49,281 bases of DNA. It comes from Gammaproteobacteria bacterium. Lineage in GTDB: Bacteria > Pseudomonadota > Gammaproteobacteria > Pseudomonadales > Azotimanducaceae. A program made the position numbers and the translations under genes. Where the stretch lies: the NCBI GenBank assembly GCA_018647445.1, contig JABGTE010000022.1, positions 1 through 49,281 of the forward strand, read 5' to 3'. Positions 7,941 through 16,059 of this stretch are shown in pieces. Within the stretch, counting starts at the first letter, position 1. Each line of letters begins with the position of its first letter. The notes under the pieces were generated by a model, which was not told the DNA's origin, made no database searches, and saw nothing but the letters and a program-made list of their open reading frames with translations.

Positions 7941-7972
7941 AGAGAGCCTTAAAACGCGGCAGGCTCTTATTT
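7941..7972 (+). terminator. probable weak terminator after the GT4 operon
   Basis: AGAGCCT (7943-7949) pairs with AGGCTCT (7961-7967) across an 11-base loop and is followed by TATTTG, a poor U-tract. It lies 10 bases after the toroid gene stop, so operon termination is the natural reading. Confidence 0.4.
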
Positions 7973-8079
7973 GAGTCAGGATGTTGCACTACCGAGATGG
8001 TGCTGATTTTTACGGGCAAAGTCTTCTAACACTGCCAAAATATCCGCCCATCACAAGATCAGGGACGCCGATTTGACGG

Positions 8080-8700
8080 CTACTGCTTGACCTTTCGCCT
8101 CAGAATTCCAAGCGTCTTCACCATTCTTAACAGCTCAAATTTTCCCGAAGCCAAGGCCGCTTGATAGATTTCAAATGGCGGCCTGCCGCCGTCTTTGGGA
8201 TCTGGAAAGATATCATGAATCACCAAAAGCCCGCCCGGAACAACCCAAGGCGACCAAACCTCATAGTCGATTGTGGCGGCCTGGCTACTATGACCGCCAT
8301 CGATGAACACCAGGCCCAAGGGCATCTTCCAATCCCGACCCACAACTTTTGAGGCCGCAACGATAGGAATCACCGTATCCTCAAGCTGAGCTGCCAATAT
8401 ATTCGAACGAAACACCGCAAAAGAATCAAACAACCCGGCTTCCGCGTCGTAGAGTTCGGCGTCATGGTAAGCCTCACCCACCTGATGCTCTTCGGAGCCG
8501 CGATGGTGATCAATGGCGAACAGACTGTTCTGACTCTCCTGACACCCAGCGCCCAAATAGACAGTCGATTTGCCACAATAACTGCCGATTTCTAGGCACG
8601 GTCCCAATGCCGCAACCGAGCGCGCCGATTCATACAGGGCAAGCCCTTCATCGGCATCCATAAAGCCTTTGATCGCATCAATATCGACTGAAAGTTTCAT
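8080..8700 (-). CDS. class I SAM methyltransferase (Methyltransf_24 type)
   Basis: A 206-residue methyltransferase with a catechol-O-methyltransferase-like core. Motif I is CLEIGSYCGKSTVYLG (about residues 35-50), then FAIDHHRG. GLVFIDGGHSSQAATIDYEVW carries the DGGH motif typical of the Methyltransf_24/MacOCIN group, and GGLLVIHDIF follows. The DGGH and HD pairs could bind a metal. It converges on the GT4/methyltransferase/toroid operon, 148 bp away, and may act in the same pathway. Yet on its own strand it follows a small membrane protein by 4 bases and lies downstream of moeA. Substrate unknown. Confidence 0.85.
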   Translation of the reverse strand: MKLSVDIDAIKGFMDADEGLALYESARSVAALGPCLEIGSYCGKSTVYLGAGCQESQNSLFAIDHHRGSEEHQVGEAYHDAELYDAEAGLFDSFAVFRSNILAAQLEDTVIPIVAASKVVGRDWKMPLGLVFIDGGHSSQAATIDYEVWSPWVVPGGLLVIHDIFPDPKDGGRPPFEIYQAALASGKFELLRMVKTLGILRRKVKQ

Positions 8701-8704
8701 ACCA

Positions 8705-8884
8705 TCAAACCCAAAAGAAGATGCCGGTGTAGATGACGAACATCGAAGCCCCAGCGTAGATCAGCAGGTTCATCGCAGTAGACCACTTGTCTGGCCTTCG
8801 AATTGGAAGCCGGTCACCAACGCCCAACCAAATCAAACATCCCAGCAGACCGCCAAACACAATACTGATGATTAATAATCCCAT
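8705..8884 (-). CDS. small two-helix membrane protein (59 aa)
   Basis: Missed by the ORF track because it is 59 residues. The ATG at 8884 is preceded by GGAG at 7 bases and lies 13 bases after the moeA stop. The TGA at 8705-8707 lies 4 bases before the next gene's ATG. Two clear membrane helices are visible, residues 3-22 (LLIISIVFGGLLGCLIWLGV) and about 38-58. They are joined by a basic loop (DRLPIRRPDKW), a hairpin topology with positive loop. No family is recognised. Its tight placement between moeA and the methyltransferase implies co-expression. It may anchor or assist the methyltransferase, which is inference. Confidence 0.6.
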   Translation of the reverse strand: MGLLIISIVFGGLLGCLIWLGVGDRLPIRRPDKWSTAMNLLIYAGASMFVIYTGIFFWV

Positions 8885-8897
8885 GACACCGCTCCGG

Positions 8898-10094
8898 TTA
8901 TAGTCCGTTCATCAAAAGATAAGGCAAAGTGTCCCCCACCCGGACCCATTGATTTGGCGCCACAACCGCCAAGGCATTGGCCCAAGAAAGGCTCGACATC
9001 ACCCCAGAGCCCTGCGCTTTAAACGCAATTAACTGCACCGATGACCCATTCGGCACCGCGCGCACGCGAAGATACTCCTGACGTGCGCCGGCCTTGAACT
9101 CAAACGCCGCTTGGCCAGGCCAGGCAACCGACTCTGTCTCAAGCTGACCTTGCAGCCGCACAAGGTAGGGCCGCGCGAGCACCTCGAAGGTTACAAAAGT
9201 TGAAACCGGATTGCCGGGCAGTCCGAAAAAGGGTTTGTTCTGCACATGACCATAAGCCATTGGTTTACCTGGTTTTATCGCTAATTTCCAGACATCTAGG
9301 GCACCCAATTGGGTTACGGCTTCTTTAACAAAGTCTCGATCACCGACCGAGACGCCGCCCGAGCAGATGATGACATCCGCTTGCTCCGCGGCGCGCGCCA
9401 GCGCAACAAGCGTTGCATCCAGGTCATCGGAAACAATGCCCATATCCACTACGGCAATCCCCATCTGCGTCAACAGTGCAGCGAGCGCGTAGCGATTAGA
9501 GTTGTAGATCTGACCGGGTTTCAGAGCTTCCGGCGGCTGAACCAGTTCATCACCGGTGGATAAAATAGCAACTGTAAGCTTTCGATAGACCAGTGCGTTG
9601 TCCTTTCCAAGACTGGCCAAAAGACTTAGATCAGCTGGTCCCAATCGTTGCCCGCAAGCCAGCACTTGGGCGCCTTCCTGAATATCCTGCCCTTTTGGAC
9701 GAACATTCTCACCAGTTTTAACCGTCGCCTTTGGCACGAGATGCACTTCATCGAATTCAGCATCCTCTTGGATTAGGACCGCATCCGCCCCAATGGGCAT
9801 TTCGCCACCGGTAAAGATTCTCGCAGCGCTGCCGCCATTGAGTGGCTCTCCAGGACTTCCCGCTGGGATGATTTGATGAATCGATAACGGCTGCCCAACC
9901 ACGACATCGGTCGAGCGAACCGCGAAACCATCCATTGCGCTATTGTTCGCCGGCGGTACAGCCCGCGTTGCAATGATATCGTCCCCTAAGATTCTGCCAA
10001 GCGCTTGATCCAATGCAATGGTTTCACATGCGGTGACAGGCACTGCCTGCGACAACAACCGCTGGAGCGCGTTTTCTACTGACATTAACGTCAT
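8898..10094 (-). CDS. moeA: MoeA, molybdopterin molybdenumtransferase
   Basis: A 398-residue cytoplasmic enzyme that inserts molybdate into adenylylated molybdopterin at the last step of molybdenum-cofactor synthesis. Visible signatures are NSAMDGFAVR in domain I, ARIFTGGEMPIGADAVLIQED, the MoCF-binding motif ICSGGVSVGDRDFVKEAV, KPGKPMAYG and FFGLPGNPVSTFVTFEV. Length and domain order are normal. It starts 17 bases after the moaB stop; a second ATG three codons in (MSVENALQ) is an alternative start. Operon moaB-moeA-small membrane protein-methyltransferase. Confidence 0.97.
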   Translation of the reverse strand: MTLMSVENALQRLLSQAVPVTACETIALDQALGRILGDDIIATRAVPPANNSAMDGFAVRSTDVVVGQPLSIHQIIPAGSPGEPLNGGSAARIFTGGEMPIGADAVLIQEDAEFDEVHLVPKATVKTGENVRPKGQDIQEGAQVLACGQRLGPADLSLLASLGKDNALVYRKLTVAILSTGDELVQPPEALKPGQIYNSNRYALAALLTQMGIAVVDMGIVSDDLDATLVALARAAEQADVIICSGGVSVGDRDFVKEAVTQLGALDVWKLAIKPGKPMAYGHVQNKPFFGLPGNPVSTFVTFEVLARPYLVRLQGQLETESVAWPGQAAFEFKAGARQEYLRVRAVPNGSSVQLIAFKAQGSGVMSSLSWANALAVVAPNQWVRVGDTLPYLLMNGL

Positions 10095-10111
10095 GCCAAC
10101 TTGCCTCTGTG

Positions 10112-10615
10112 TCAGTGATGGCCTCTAAGGATCAACTCTGCAAAATTGCAAGGTCGATGCGTGCTGTCTAACTGGGAAACCAAAATGCCGTCCCAAGCGG
10201 TTCTACACGCACCGGTTGAACCCGGCACGCAAAAGATCAAAGTATTGTTTGCAAGTCCGCCCAGGGCCCGAGACTGAACCGTTGAGGTGCCTATCTCGGC
10301 AAAAGACAACTGCCGAAACAGCTCACCAAAGCCATCAATCCGCGTATCGAGCAGGGGGCCGATGGCTTCAGGCGTCGAATCCCGACCCGTAAAACCGGTC
10401 CCGCCGGTCATAAGCACAACCTGAACCAATGGGTCTGCGATATGACTCGAAACTTTTGCGCGCAATAGATAACAATCATCAATCACAATGGCGCGATCAA
10501 CCAGCTCATGCCCCACGCTGCTCAACGCATCAGCAAGATAATCGCCGGAGGTATCGTTTTCTGCTGTGCGAGTATCTGACACTGTTACCAGCGCGATCTT
10601 TAACGCGTCACTCAT
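10112..10615 (-). CDS. moaB: MoaB, molybdenum cofactor biosynthesis protein B
   Basis: A 167-residue protein of the MoaB/Mog family that adenylylates molybdopterin. Motifs are [38 protein letters not shown] and the C-terminal [15 protein letters not shown] with RPCNFAEL, all close to E. coli MoaB. I use the ATG at 10615, which has AGGAG at 8 bases; the track start (10639) adds eight residues without a ribosome site. It heads the operon with moeA. The upstream region carries the fragment of a NhaD-like gene, so the operon promoter must lie in or beyond that remnant. Confidence 0.95.
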   Translation of the reverse strand: MSDALKIALVTVSDTRTAENDTSGDYLADALSSVGHELVDRAIVIDDCYLLRAKVSSHIADPLVQVVLMTGGTGFTGRDSTPEAIGPLLDTRIDGFGELFRQLSFAEIGTSTVQSRALGGLANNTLIFCVPGSTGACRTAWDGILVSQLDSTHRPCNFAELILRGHH

Positions 10616-10661
10616 TACAGGACTCCTGTTAAACCCCATTCACTAAAAAAGTATTAATCGA

Positions 10662-10793
10662 CTAGATCAAATCCGCCGCTAAAATCACCGACTTCGACTT
10701 CCGCAAATGGATCGAAAACGCACCAGTGACGGTGAGATACGCAACAACAAAGATAATCAGTGCAGTTATGCCTAAGGTGGCATTCACCACCAC
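10662..10793 (-). pseudogene. remnant of a NhaD-type Na+/H+ antiporter N-terminus
   Basis: A 43-codon minus-strand frame with possible GTG starts at 10785-10793, ending in TAG at 10662-10664. It reads ATLGITALIIFVVAYLTV then HLRKSKSVILAADLI. This matches the first helix and the HLRKSKPV-AAGIIW signature I remember for NhaD sodium/proton antiporters, where several hundred residues should follow. Here a stop follows at once and the next 45 bases lead into moaB. The simplest reading is a decayed nhaD left as a fragment. A real small membrane protein is possible but less likely. No other part of NhaD is visible in the window. Confidence 0.5.
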
Positions 10794-10928
10794 AATACGC
10801 CCCTATTTGATGCAGTGGCAAACACATCATTCATTTAAGCCATCAGACATATGCCGTCAGACATAAGCCAAGTCCGAGGGCACACCATTTTTTCATTGTC
10901 GACATATCTCTTGTTGCGATTGCTGTTG

Positions 10929-11702
10929 CTACCGACCTTTCCAATTGGGGGCGCGTTTTTCCGAAAAGGCTCTAGGGCCTTCAATAAAATCCTCGCTTGC
11001 GTAAAGCGCAGCGATCTGATCATACCGACCTTTGATCGCGGCCTCGAGCGATTCCGCCGCCATGCCTTGCATCGCGGCTTCCTTACTGGCGCGAACCGAA
11101 ATCGGCGCGCATTCCAAAATTTGCGCGGCCCATTGCTTAGCAGCCGTTAGTGCTTGCCCTTGCGGCACCACCTCATTCACAAATCCCAGCTGCTGGCCTT
11201 CCACGGCAGGTACCCGGCGACCGGTTAAAAGCATACTCATCGCTTGTTTCATACCTATTTCACGCGGCAGTCGATGGATTCCCCCGGCTAATGCGGCCAA
11301 ACCTACTCTGGGCTCTGGTAAGGCGAAGATCGCGTTTTCGGCGGCAATAATCAAATCACAAGCCAATGCAATTTCAAATCCCCCACCCATGGCTAACCCA
11401 TTAACGGCAGCAATCACCGGTTTCGAATTATCAAACCGTGCGGTTAAACCCGCGAACCCAGATTTTGGCCCGCCCATTTTGCCGCCCGAGGCCTGATACT
11501 TTAAATCGTTACCGGCACTGAAGGCCCGATCACCCGCGCCGGTAATGATCGCAACCCATTGCTCTGGGTCCGACGCAAAATCATCAAAGGCTCCCGCGAG
11601 TTCGAAATTGCCCGGCGGATGCAGGGCATTCATGACATCGGGACGCTCGATCGTCACGATCGTTAATCGACCTTCTTTTTCAACCCGACAAAATTCTCCC
11701 AT
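10929..11702 (-). CDS. enoyl-CoA hydratase/isomerase family (crotonase)
   Basis: A 257-residue crotonase-fold protein acting on acyl-CoA thioesters. The oxyanion-hole parts are DRAFSAGNDLKYQ and AAVNGLAMGGGFEIALACDLIIA. ALPEPRVGL carries the first catalytic Glu. The second catalytic Glu of classical hydratases appears to be replaced: the aligned stretch is EIGMKQAMSMLLTG with Ser where the rat enzyme has Glu164. True enoyl-CoA hydration is therefore uncertain. An isomerase or CaiD-like dehydratase role is possible. GGAG lies 7 bases before the start. No other fatty-acid genes are adjacent. Confidence 0.88.
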   Translation of the reverse strand: MGEFCRVEKEGRLTIVTIERPDVMNALHPPGNFELAGAFDDFASDPEQWVAIITGAGDRAFSAGNDLKYQASGGKMGGPKSGFAGLTARFDNSKPVIAAVNGLAMGGGFEIALACDLIIAAENAIFALPEPRVGLAALAGGIHRLPREIGMKQAMSMLLTGRRVPAVEGQQLGFVNEVVPQGQALTAAKQWAAQILECAPISVRASKEAAMQGMAAESLEAAIKGRYDQIAALYASEDFIEGPRAFSEKRAPNWKGR

Positions 11703-11789
11703 AACCCGTCTCCAAACTGTTCCAGTTTTAATGAAGTAGATTCAGGCGTGCCGACTTAGCTCTCCCACGCCCACTCGTTTCAAATCACC

Positions 11790-11815
11790 CTCGAATGATT
11801 ACTATCGCATTCGAG
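11790..11815. repeat. stem-loop overlapping the 3' end of the MalY/PatB gene
   Basis: CTCGAATG (11790-11797) and CATTCGAG (11808-11815) are a perfect 8-bp inverted repeat with a 10-base loop, spanning the stop codon. There is no U-tract on either side, so this is not a canonical terminator. It could protect the mRNA end. Confidence 0.35.
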
Positions 11816-12950
11816 TATCGCAAGCCTTTCGCATTCGATCTAGCCCTGCTTCCAGTACGCGACGCGGGCAACCGAAGTTCAACCGAATATAGCCATCTCC
11901 CTTAAATTGCGAGCCAGCCGACAAACCTACCCCAGCTGACTCAAAAAAGCCTTGCGGATCGGTCAAGCCAAGCTCGGTCACGTTCAACCAGGCGAGGAAA
12001 GTCGCCTCGGTCAACCCCACGCTGACACCCGGCATTTCGGCGACATGCTGAACCAATAGATCGCGGTTAGCGGCTAGGTAAAGCAGCAGCGATTCATGCC
12101 AGGCATCGCACTCGGACCACGCCGCTTCTGTTGCGACATAACCCAATGTATTGACGTGCGCCATAATCCCAGCGCCGCCCGCCTTAAACTGCGCCATCAG
12201 CTCAGGATTTTGCGCGATCACCACTGCACAGCCAAGACCCGCTAAGTTAAACGTTTTCGAGGCGGCCTGCAGGGTAATCGTTTGATCTGCGGCAAGCTCA
12301 CTTATGGCGGCCATTGGGGTATGAACCCGTCCATCCAACAACAACTCACAATGAATTTCATCCGAACAGATCACAATATTGTGCGCCAAACAAATCTCTA
12401 GGATCTCCCTTAAAATCGCAGCCGGCATTACCCGCCCAACAGGATTCATGGGATGGCACAACAACAACAATTCAATCTCGGGCCGCGCGGCGGCCAAGGC
12501 TCGAAATTCAGCAACCGGAAAGTCCCAATGCGTCGCCTCAGTCATTTCAAGGGTGAACAATTGCCGCCCCATATATTCGGGGGCCTCTAAAAAAGGTTGA
12601 TATACAGGAACCGCGGTCACGACTGCCCCACCTGGACTGACCACGCCGCGGATAACCTGATTAATAGCTGGGACAACACCTGGCACAAGCTCAAGTGCGC
12701 TGGGTTCAACAGACCAACCATAGCGGTTGCATAGGCGGGCCTGAATGACCCCAATTAAGGAGTCAGGCAAAACGGTATATCCATAGATTGGGTGCTCGAG
12801 CCGCGCACGAAGCGCTTGCGTCACTTCATCCGGGGCCGCAAAATCCATATCGGCCACCCACATCGGGAGCACGTCTTGCTCTCGATATTTATCCCATTTG
12901 GAACTCCAAGTCCCTTGGCGATTAATGATCGTATCAAAATCAGGATTCAC
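11802..12950 (-). CDS. MalY/PatB-family PLP enzyme (cystathionine beta-lyase / C-S lyase)
   Basis: A 382-residue fold-type I PLP enzyme. The N-terminal WVADMDFAAP, then HPMNPVGRV, CSDEIHCELLL and the PLP-Lys motif AASKTFNLAGLGCAVVI are the signature of the MalY/PatB group. These enzymes cleave C-S bonds such as cystathionine to homocysteine or cysteine conjugates. The C-terminal INLNFGCPR-type segment, seen as YIRLNFGCPR, holds the substrate-carboxylate Arg. The start is GTG at 12950 with AGAGG at 9 bases. It fits the methionine/sulfur theme (metR, sulfhydrylase, msrA nearby), though an aminotransferase side activity cannot be excluded. Confidence 0.9.
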   Translation of the reverse strand: MNPDFDTIINRQGTWSSKWDKYREQDVLPMWVADMDFAAPDEVTQALRARLEHPIYGYTVLPDSLIGVIQARLCNRYGWSVEPSALELVPGVVPAINQVIRGVVSPGGAVVTAVPVYQPFLEAPEYMGRQLFTLEMTEATHWDFPVAEFRALAAARPEIELLLLCHPMNPVGRVMPAAILREILEICLAHNIVICSDEIHCELLLDGRVHTPMAAISELAADQTITLQAASKTFNLAGLGCAVVIAQNPELMAQFKAGGAGIMAHVNTLGYVATEAAWSECDAWHESLLLYLAANRDLLVQHVAEMPGVSVGLTEATFLAWLNVTELGLTDPQGFFESAGVGLSAGSQFKGDGYIRLNFGCPRRVLEAGLDRMRKACDTRMR

Positions 12951-13099
12951 GGTTTGGACCTCTTCTTAGCCACACCCTTGGACCCCAAAGTCTACAACAA
13001 ATCGGGAGTTAAGCGGGTCCCGACACGCTGTCGACATCATTCGAAACCGCTTATACTTAGGGCTTCGGTGCCAAAAAATGTTATCAGGAGCACAACATC

Positions 13100-13729
13100 A
13101 TGGGATTATTCTCAAAGGCCATTTCTCTACCCAGCGCCGCGACGGCCTTACCCGGACGCCGTGACCCCATGCCCGTGCAAAGCCAGCACTTTGTCAACGG
13201 CAATCCTCTCAGCGGCCCCTTTCCCGATGACTACAACCAGCTTTTGTTAGGCATGGGCTGTTTTTGGGGCGCTGAGCGAAAATTTTGGCAGCTGGACGGC
13301 GTTTACACCACAGCCGCGGGTTACGCCGGCGGGCACACCCCAAATCCAACCTACGAGGAAGTCTGCTCAGGCGGCACTGGCCATACCGAGGTGGTTTTAG
13401 TCGTTTGGGATCCGAGTCAACTGTCTTTAGAGTCGCTGCTCGCCACCTTTTGGGAGAGTCATGATCCAACCCAAGGCATGCGGCAAGGAAACGATCTTGG
13501 CACCCAATACCGATCCTGTCTCTACCTGCAAAGCCAAGCAGACCTTGATCAAGCGCAGCGAACCGCGACCGCCTTTCAGGCTAAGCTGAGCGCTGCGAAC
13601 TATCCAGAGATCACAACCGAACTTGCTTTTGGTCAACACTTTTATTACGCCGAACATTACCATCAGCAATATCTAGCGAAGGTGCCGAACGGCTATTGCG
13701 GCATCGGTGGAACGGGCGTGTGCTATTGA
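13100..13729 (+). CDS. msrA: MsrA, peptide-methionine (S)-S-oxide reductase
   Basis: A 209-residue MsrA that repairs methionine-S-sulfoxide in proteins. The catalytic Cys is in [14 protein letters not shown] (about residue 53), followed by [24 protein letters not shown] and HYHQQYLAK. The C-terminal GIGGTGVCY supplies the resolving Cys. The extended N-terminus (about 45 residues before the catalytic motif) matches the long E. coli form. AGGAG precedes the ATG by 9 bases. A tandem 14-bp repeat lies between it and purC, which converges on it. Confidence 0.96.
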   Translation: MGLFSKAISLPSAATALPGRRDPMPVQSQHFVNGNPLSGPFPDDYNQLLLGMGCFWGAERKFWQLDGVYTTAAGYAGGHTPNPTYEEVCSGGTGHTEVVLVVWDPSQLSLESLLATFWESHDPTQGMRQGNDLGTQYRSCLYLQSQADLDQAQRTATAFQAKLSAANYPEITTELAFGQHFYYAEHYHQQYLAKVPNGYCGIGGTGVCY

Positions 13730-13767
13730 GGCAGGCGTGTTTCGGACTGCAAAAACGTTCTTTCAGC

Positions 13768-13808
13768 AGCTGCTGATTAAAAGCTGCTGATTAAAAGCTC
13801 CTGATTAC
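13768..13808. repeat. three tandem copies of a 14-bp unit
   Basis: AGCTGCTGATTAAA repeats twice perfectly (13768-13781, 13782-13795), then once as AGCTCCTGATTA. The first copy sits in the palindrome CAGCAGCTGCTG. The repeat lies between the convergent msrA and purC genes. It looks like replication slippage and has no U-tract to call it a terminator. Confidence 0.7.
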
Positions 13809-13843
13809 AGCAGAAACTTTTAACCAGGCATGACTGATTGCCC

Positions 13844-14749
13844 TTATGACAGAAGTTTTTGGTAGGCCTGGTCATATCGCGCCAGCGTCTGCTCGATCAC
13901 CTCATTTGGCAGCGCCGGACCAGGGGCTTCTTTATCCCACAACCCTTGGGCAACCAAACCTTCCGTATAGTTCCTGACGAATTGCTTGTCATAACTATTT
14001 TGCTCTTCTCCCGGAAGCCAAGCATCGGCTGGCCAAAACCGTGAACTATCCGGAGTCAGTACCTCATCGATCAGCACCGGATCAGACGACCCAGGCTCGA
14101 GCCCGAATTCAAATTTAGTATCGGCGATCAAGATCCCACGCTCACCGGCATAGGCTCGACCCTCGTTATAGATAGCAATCGAGGTATCTCGAATCGACAT
14201 CATGAGGTCCTTCCCGGCTATATCACAACTCTCTTCAAAACTGATGTTTTCGTCATGTCCTGATTCCGCCTTGGTACTCGGCGTAAACACTGGCGCCTCG
14301 ATCCGATCGCTGTTGACCATCCCGGCCGGTAGCGCGATACCACAAACCTGCCCAGATCTAAGGTAATCTTTGTAACCACTGCCCGTTAGATACCCTCGAA
14401 CAATACACTCAACCGGCACCACCTGATTCTTACGGCAGATCATAATTCGGCCGTCCAATACCTGGTAGTCCTGCTCAGACAACCCACTAACATCCCGAAT
14501 ATTGGTGCTCACCAAATGGTGACGGTAGCGCCCAGAGAAATAGTCAAACCAAAACTTTGAAATCTTAGTCAGCATCGCGCCCTTTCCGGGGATTCCGTTT
14601 TCGAGGACCACGTCGAAAACACTCACTCGATCCGAAGCGATAATCAAAAGCCCTGCATCGCCATTCGGCAACGTGACGTCATAGAGGTCCCGAACCTTAC
14701 CGGTTCGCTTGTTGGGAAGGGGGAGGTTGGTTTCTAATAATGCCTGCAC
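13844..14749 (-). CDS. purC: PurC, phosphoribosylaminoimidazole-succinocarboxamide synthase
   Basis: A 301-residue SAICAR synthase: ATP-dependent joining of aspartate to CAIR in purine synthesis. Motifs are GKVRDLYDV, LLIIASDRVSVFDVVL, VECIVRGYLTGSGYKDY (the SAICAR signature region), IADTKFEFG and IDEVLTPDSSRFWPAD. At about 300 residues it belongs to the longer type (like yeast Ade1), not the 237-residue E. coli type. GTG start at 14749 with AAGGTGA just upstream. It lies 36 bases downstream of the SAM-II-controlled sulfhydrylase on the same strand, so it could be partly co-transcribed. That would link purine supply to SAM status, which is inference. Confidence 0.96.
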   Translation of the reverse strand: MQALLETNLPLPNKRTGKVRDLYDVTLPNGDAGLLIIASDRVSVFDVVLENGIPGKGAMLTKISKFWFDYFSGRYRHHLVSTNIRDVSGLSEQDYQVLDGRIMICRKNQVVPVECIVRGYLTGSGYKDYLRSGQVCGIALPAGMVNSDRIEAPVFTPSTKAESGHDENISFEESCDIAGKDLMMSIRDTSIAIYNEGRAYAGERGILIADTKFEFGLEPGSSDPVLIDEVLTPDSSRFWPADAWLPGEEQNSYDKQFVRNYTEGLVAQGLWDKEAPGPALPNEVIEQTLARYDQAYQKLLS

Positions 14750-14784
14750 AATTTCACCTTTTCGCTCAAGTTAATAATCTTTGT

Positions 14785-16014
14785 TTAGCTTTGTGACGAC
14801 AGCGCTTGATCGAAGTCTTCAAGCAAGTCTTCAATCTCTTCAATGCCCACAGAAAATCGGATCAGATTGTCCTTGATGTCCATTTCCGCGCGGCGATCGG
14901 GCCCAATTTCATAAAATATTGAATGGGCAACCGGTATTGCAAGGGTTCTGACATCACCCAAATGAGTGGCCTTGATCACTGTCTGCAACTGATTCAAGAA
15001 CCTAAAACAATCAATTTCTGGTTGCAACTCAATACTCAAAATAGCACCCGGTCGACCGAACAGATCAAGCGCTCGTTGGTGCTGCGGATGATCCGGCAAC
15101 CCTGGGTAATAAACCGCGTCGATTAAATCATGGCCTTGAAAAAACTTTGCGAGGGCGTAGGCATTATCGCAGGCTCGCGCCATACGAAGCGCGAGCGTGT
15201 CGGCCCCGGTCGACAATCGATGCGCCGAGTCTGCGGCAAGACTTGCGCCAAAGTCGCGCAGCCCTTTTTTCTTGATTTGGTTCAAGCCCCACATTGACGG
15301 CGTGCCAACTCGATAGTTTTCATGGATATTGGCAAACGTTGTCCAATCGAACTGACCCATTTCCGTCACACTGCCGCCAAGCGCATTGCCATGCCCACCT
15401 ATGTACTTGGTGAGCGAATTGATGACAAAGCAGGCGCCCACCGACTTCGGCTGGAATAGATAGGGCGTCGTGAGGGTATTATCAACAACGTAGATTAAGC
15501 CTTGCGCTTTGCAGACAGCGCCAATCCCTACCAGGTCTGAAACTTGCGTTCTTGGATTGGCAATGGTTTCAACAAAAACCAATTTGGTATTGGGCTGAAC
15601 CGCCGCGGAAACCGCATCAGCGCCCGTTGCGTCAACAAAGGTTATCTCGATGCCATGGGCGCCAAACGACTCGAATAAACTCGCGGTATTGCCAAACAGG
15701 AATTTTGAGGCGATAACATGATCACCCGCCCGTAAAAGTGCAAACAGGGTCGTGCCGATCGCCGCCATACCTGTGCCAAAGGCAATCGTCGCCAAGCCAT
15801 TCTCCATTTGGGTCACTTTTTGTTCAAGCGCTTCGACCGTCGGATTAATCTGCCGACCGTAGGTATAACCCTTTTGCTTACCCTGAAAAACGCGCGCCAA
15901 ATCATGCGCGTCTTCGTATCCGTAGGTTACACCGGGGTGAATCGGCTTCAGCAAGTTACCGTGTTCGACGCCATTACGGCGATCCGAATGCAAAAGCTGT
16001 GTGGTAAATCCCAT
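14785..16014 (-). CDS. Cys/Met-metabolism PLP enzyme, likely O-acyl-homoserine sulfhydrylase
   Basis: A 409-residue fold-type I PLP enzyme of the transsulfuration family. Visible parts are YTYGRQINPTVEALEQKV, FGTGMAAIGTT, VVDNTLTTPYLFQP and the PLP-lysine motif INSLTKYIGGHGNALGG. The family includes cystathionine gamma-synthase/lyase and O-acetyl- or O-succinylhomoserine sulfhydrylases. A SAM-II riboswitch directly upstream points to methionine synthesis, so a sulfhydrylase (MetY/MetZ) or gamma-synthase is most likely. I start at the ATG at 16014 (GGAGA at 8 bases, MGFTTQLLHSD). The track start at 16044 lies inside the riboswitch terminator. Exact acyl donor is unknown. Confidence 0.9.
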   Translation of the reverse strand: MGFTTQLLHSDRRNGVEHGNLLKPIHPGVTYGYEDAHDLARVFQGKQKGYTYGRQINPTVEALEQKVTQMENGLATIAFGTGMAAIGTTLFALLRAGDHVIASKFLFGNTASLFESFGAHGIEITFVDATGADAVSAAVQPNTKLVFVETIANPRTQVSDLVGIGAVCKAQGLIYVVDNTLTTPYLFQPKSVGACFVINSLTKYIGGHGNALGGSVTEMGQFDWTTFANIHENYRVGTPSMWGLNQIKKKGLRDFGASLAADSAHRLSTGADTLALRMARACDNAYALAKFFQGHDLIDAVYYPGLPDHPQHQRALDLFGRPGAILSIELQPEIDCFRFLNQLQTVIKATHLGDVRTLAIPVAHSIFYEIGPDRRAEMDIKDNLIRFSVGIEEIEDLLEDFDQALSSQS

Positions 16015-16031
16015 AATGGGTCTCCAAAAAT

Positions 16032-16055
16032 AAAAAACCCGCAAGGTTCAGCGGG
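16032..16055 (-). terminator. intrinsic terminator of the SAM-II riboswitch
   Basis: On the minus strand CCCGC, an 8-base loop and GCGGG are followed by TTTTTT, ending just before the sulfhydrylase ribosome site. GGGC at the 3' flank of the aptamer could pair with GCCC of the terminator's 5' arm and act as antiterminator. Confidence 0.8.
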
Positions 16056-16059
16056 CCGT

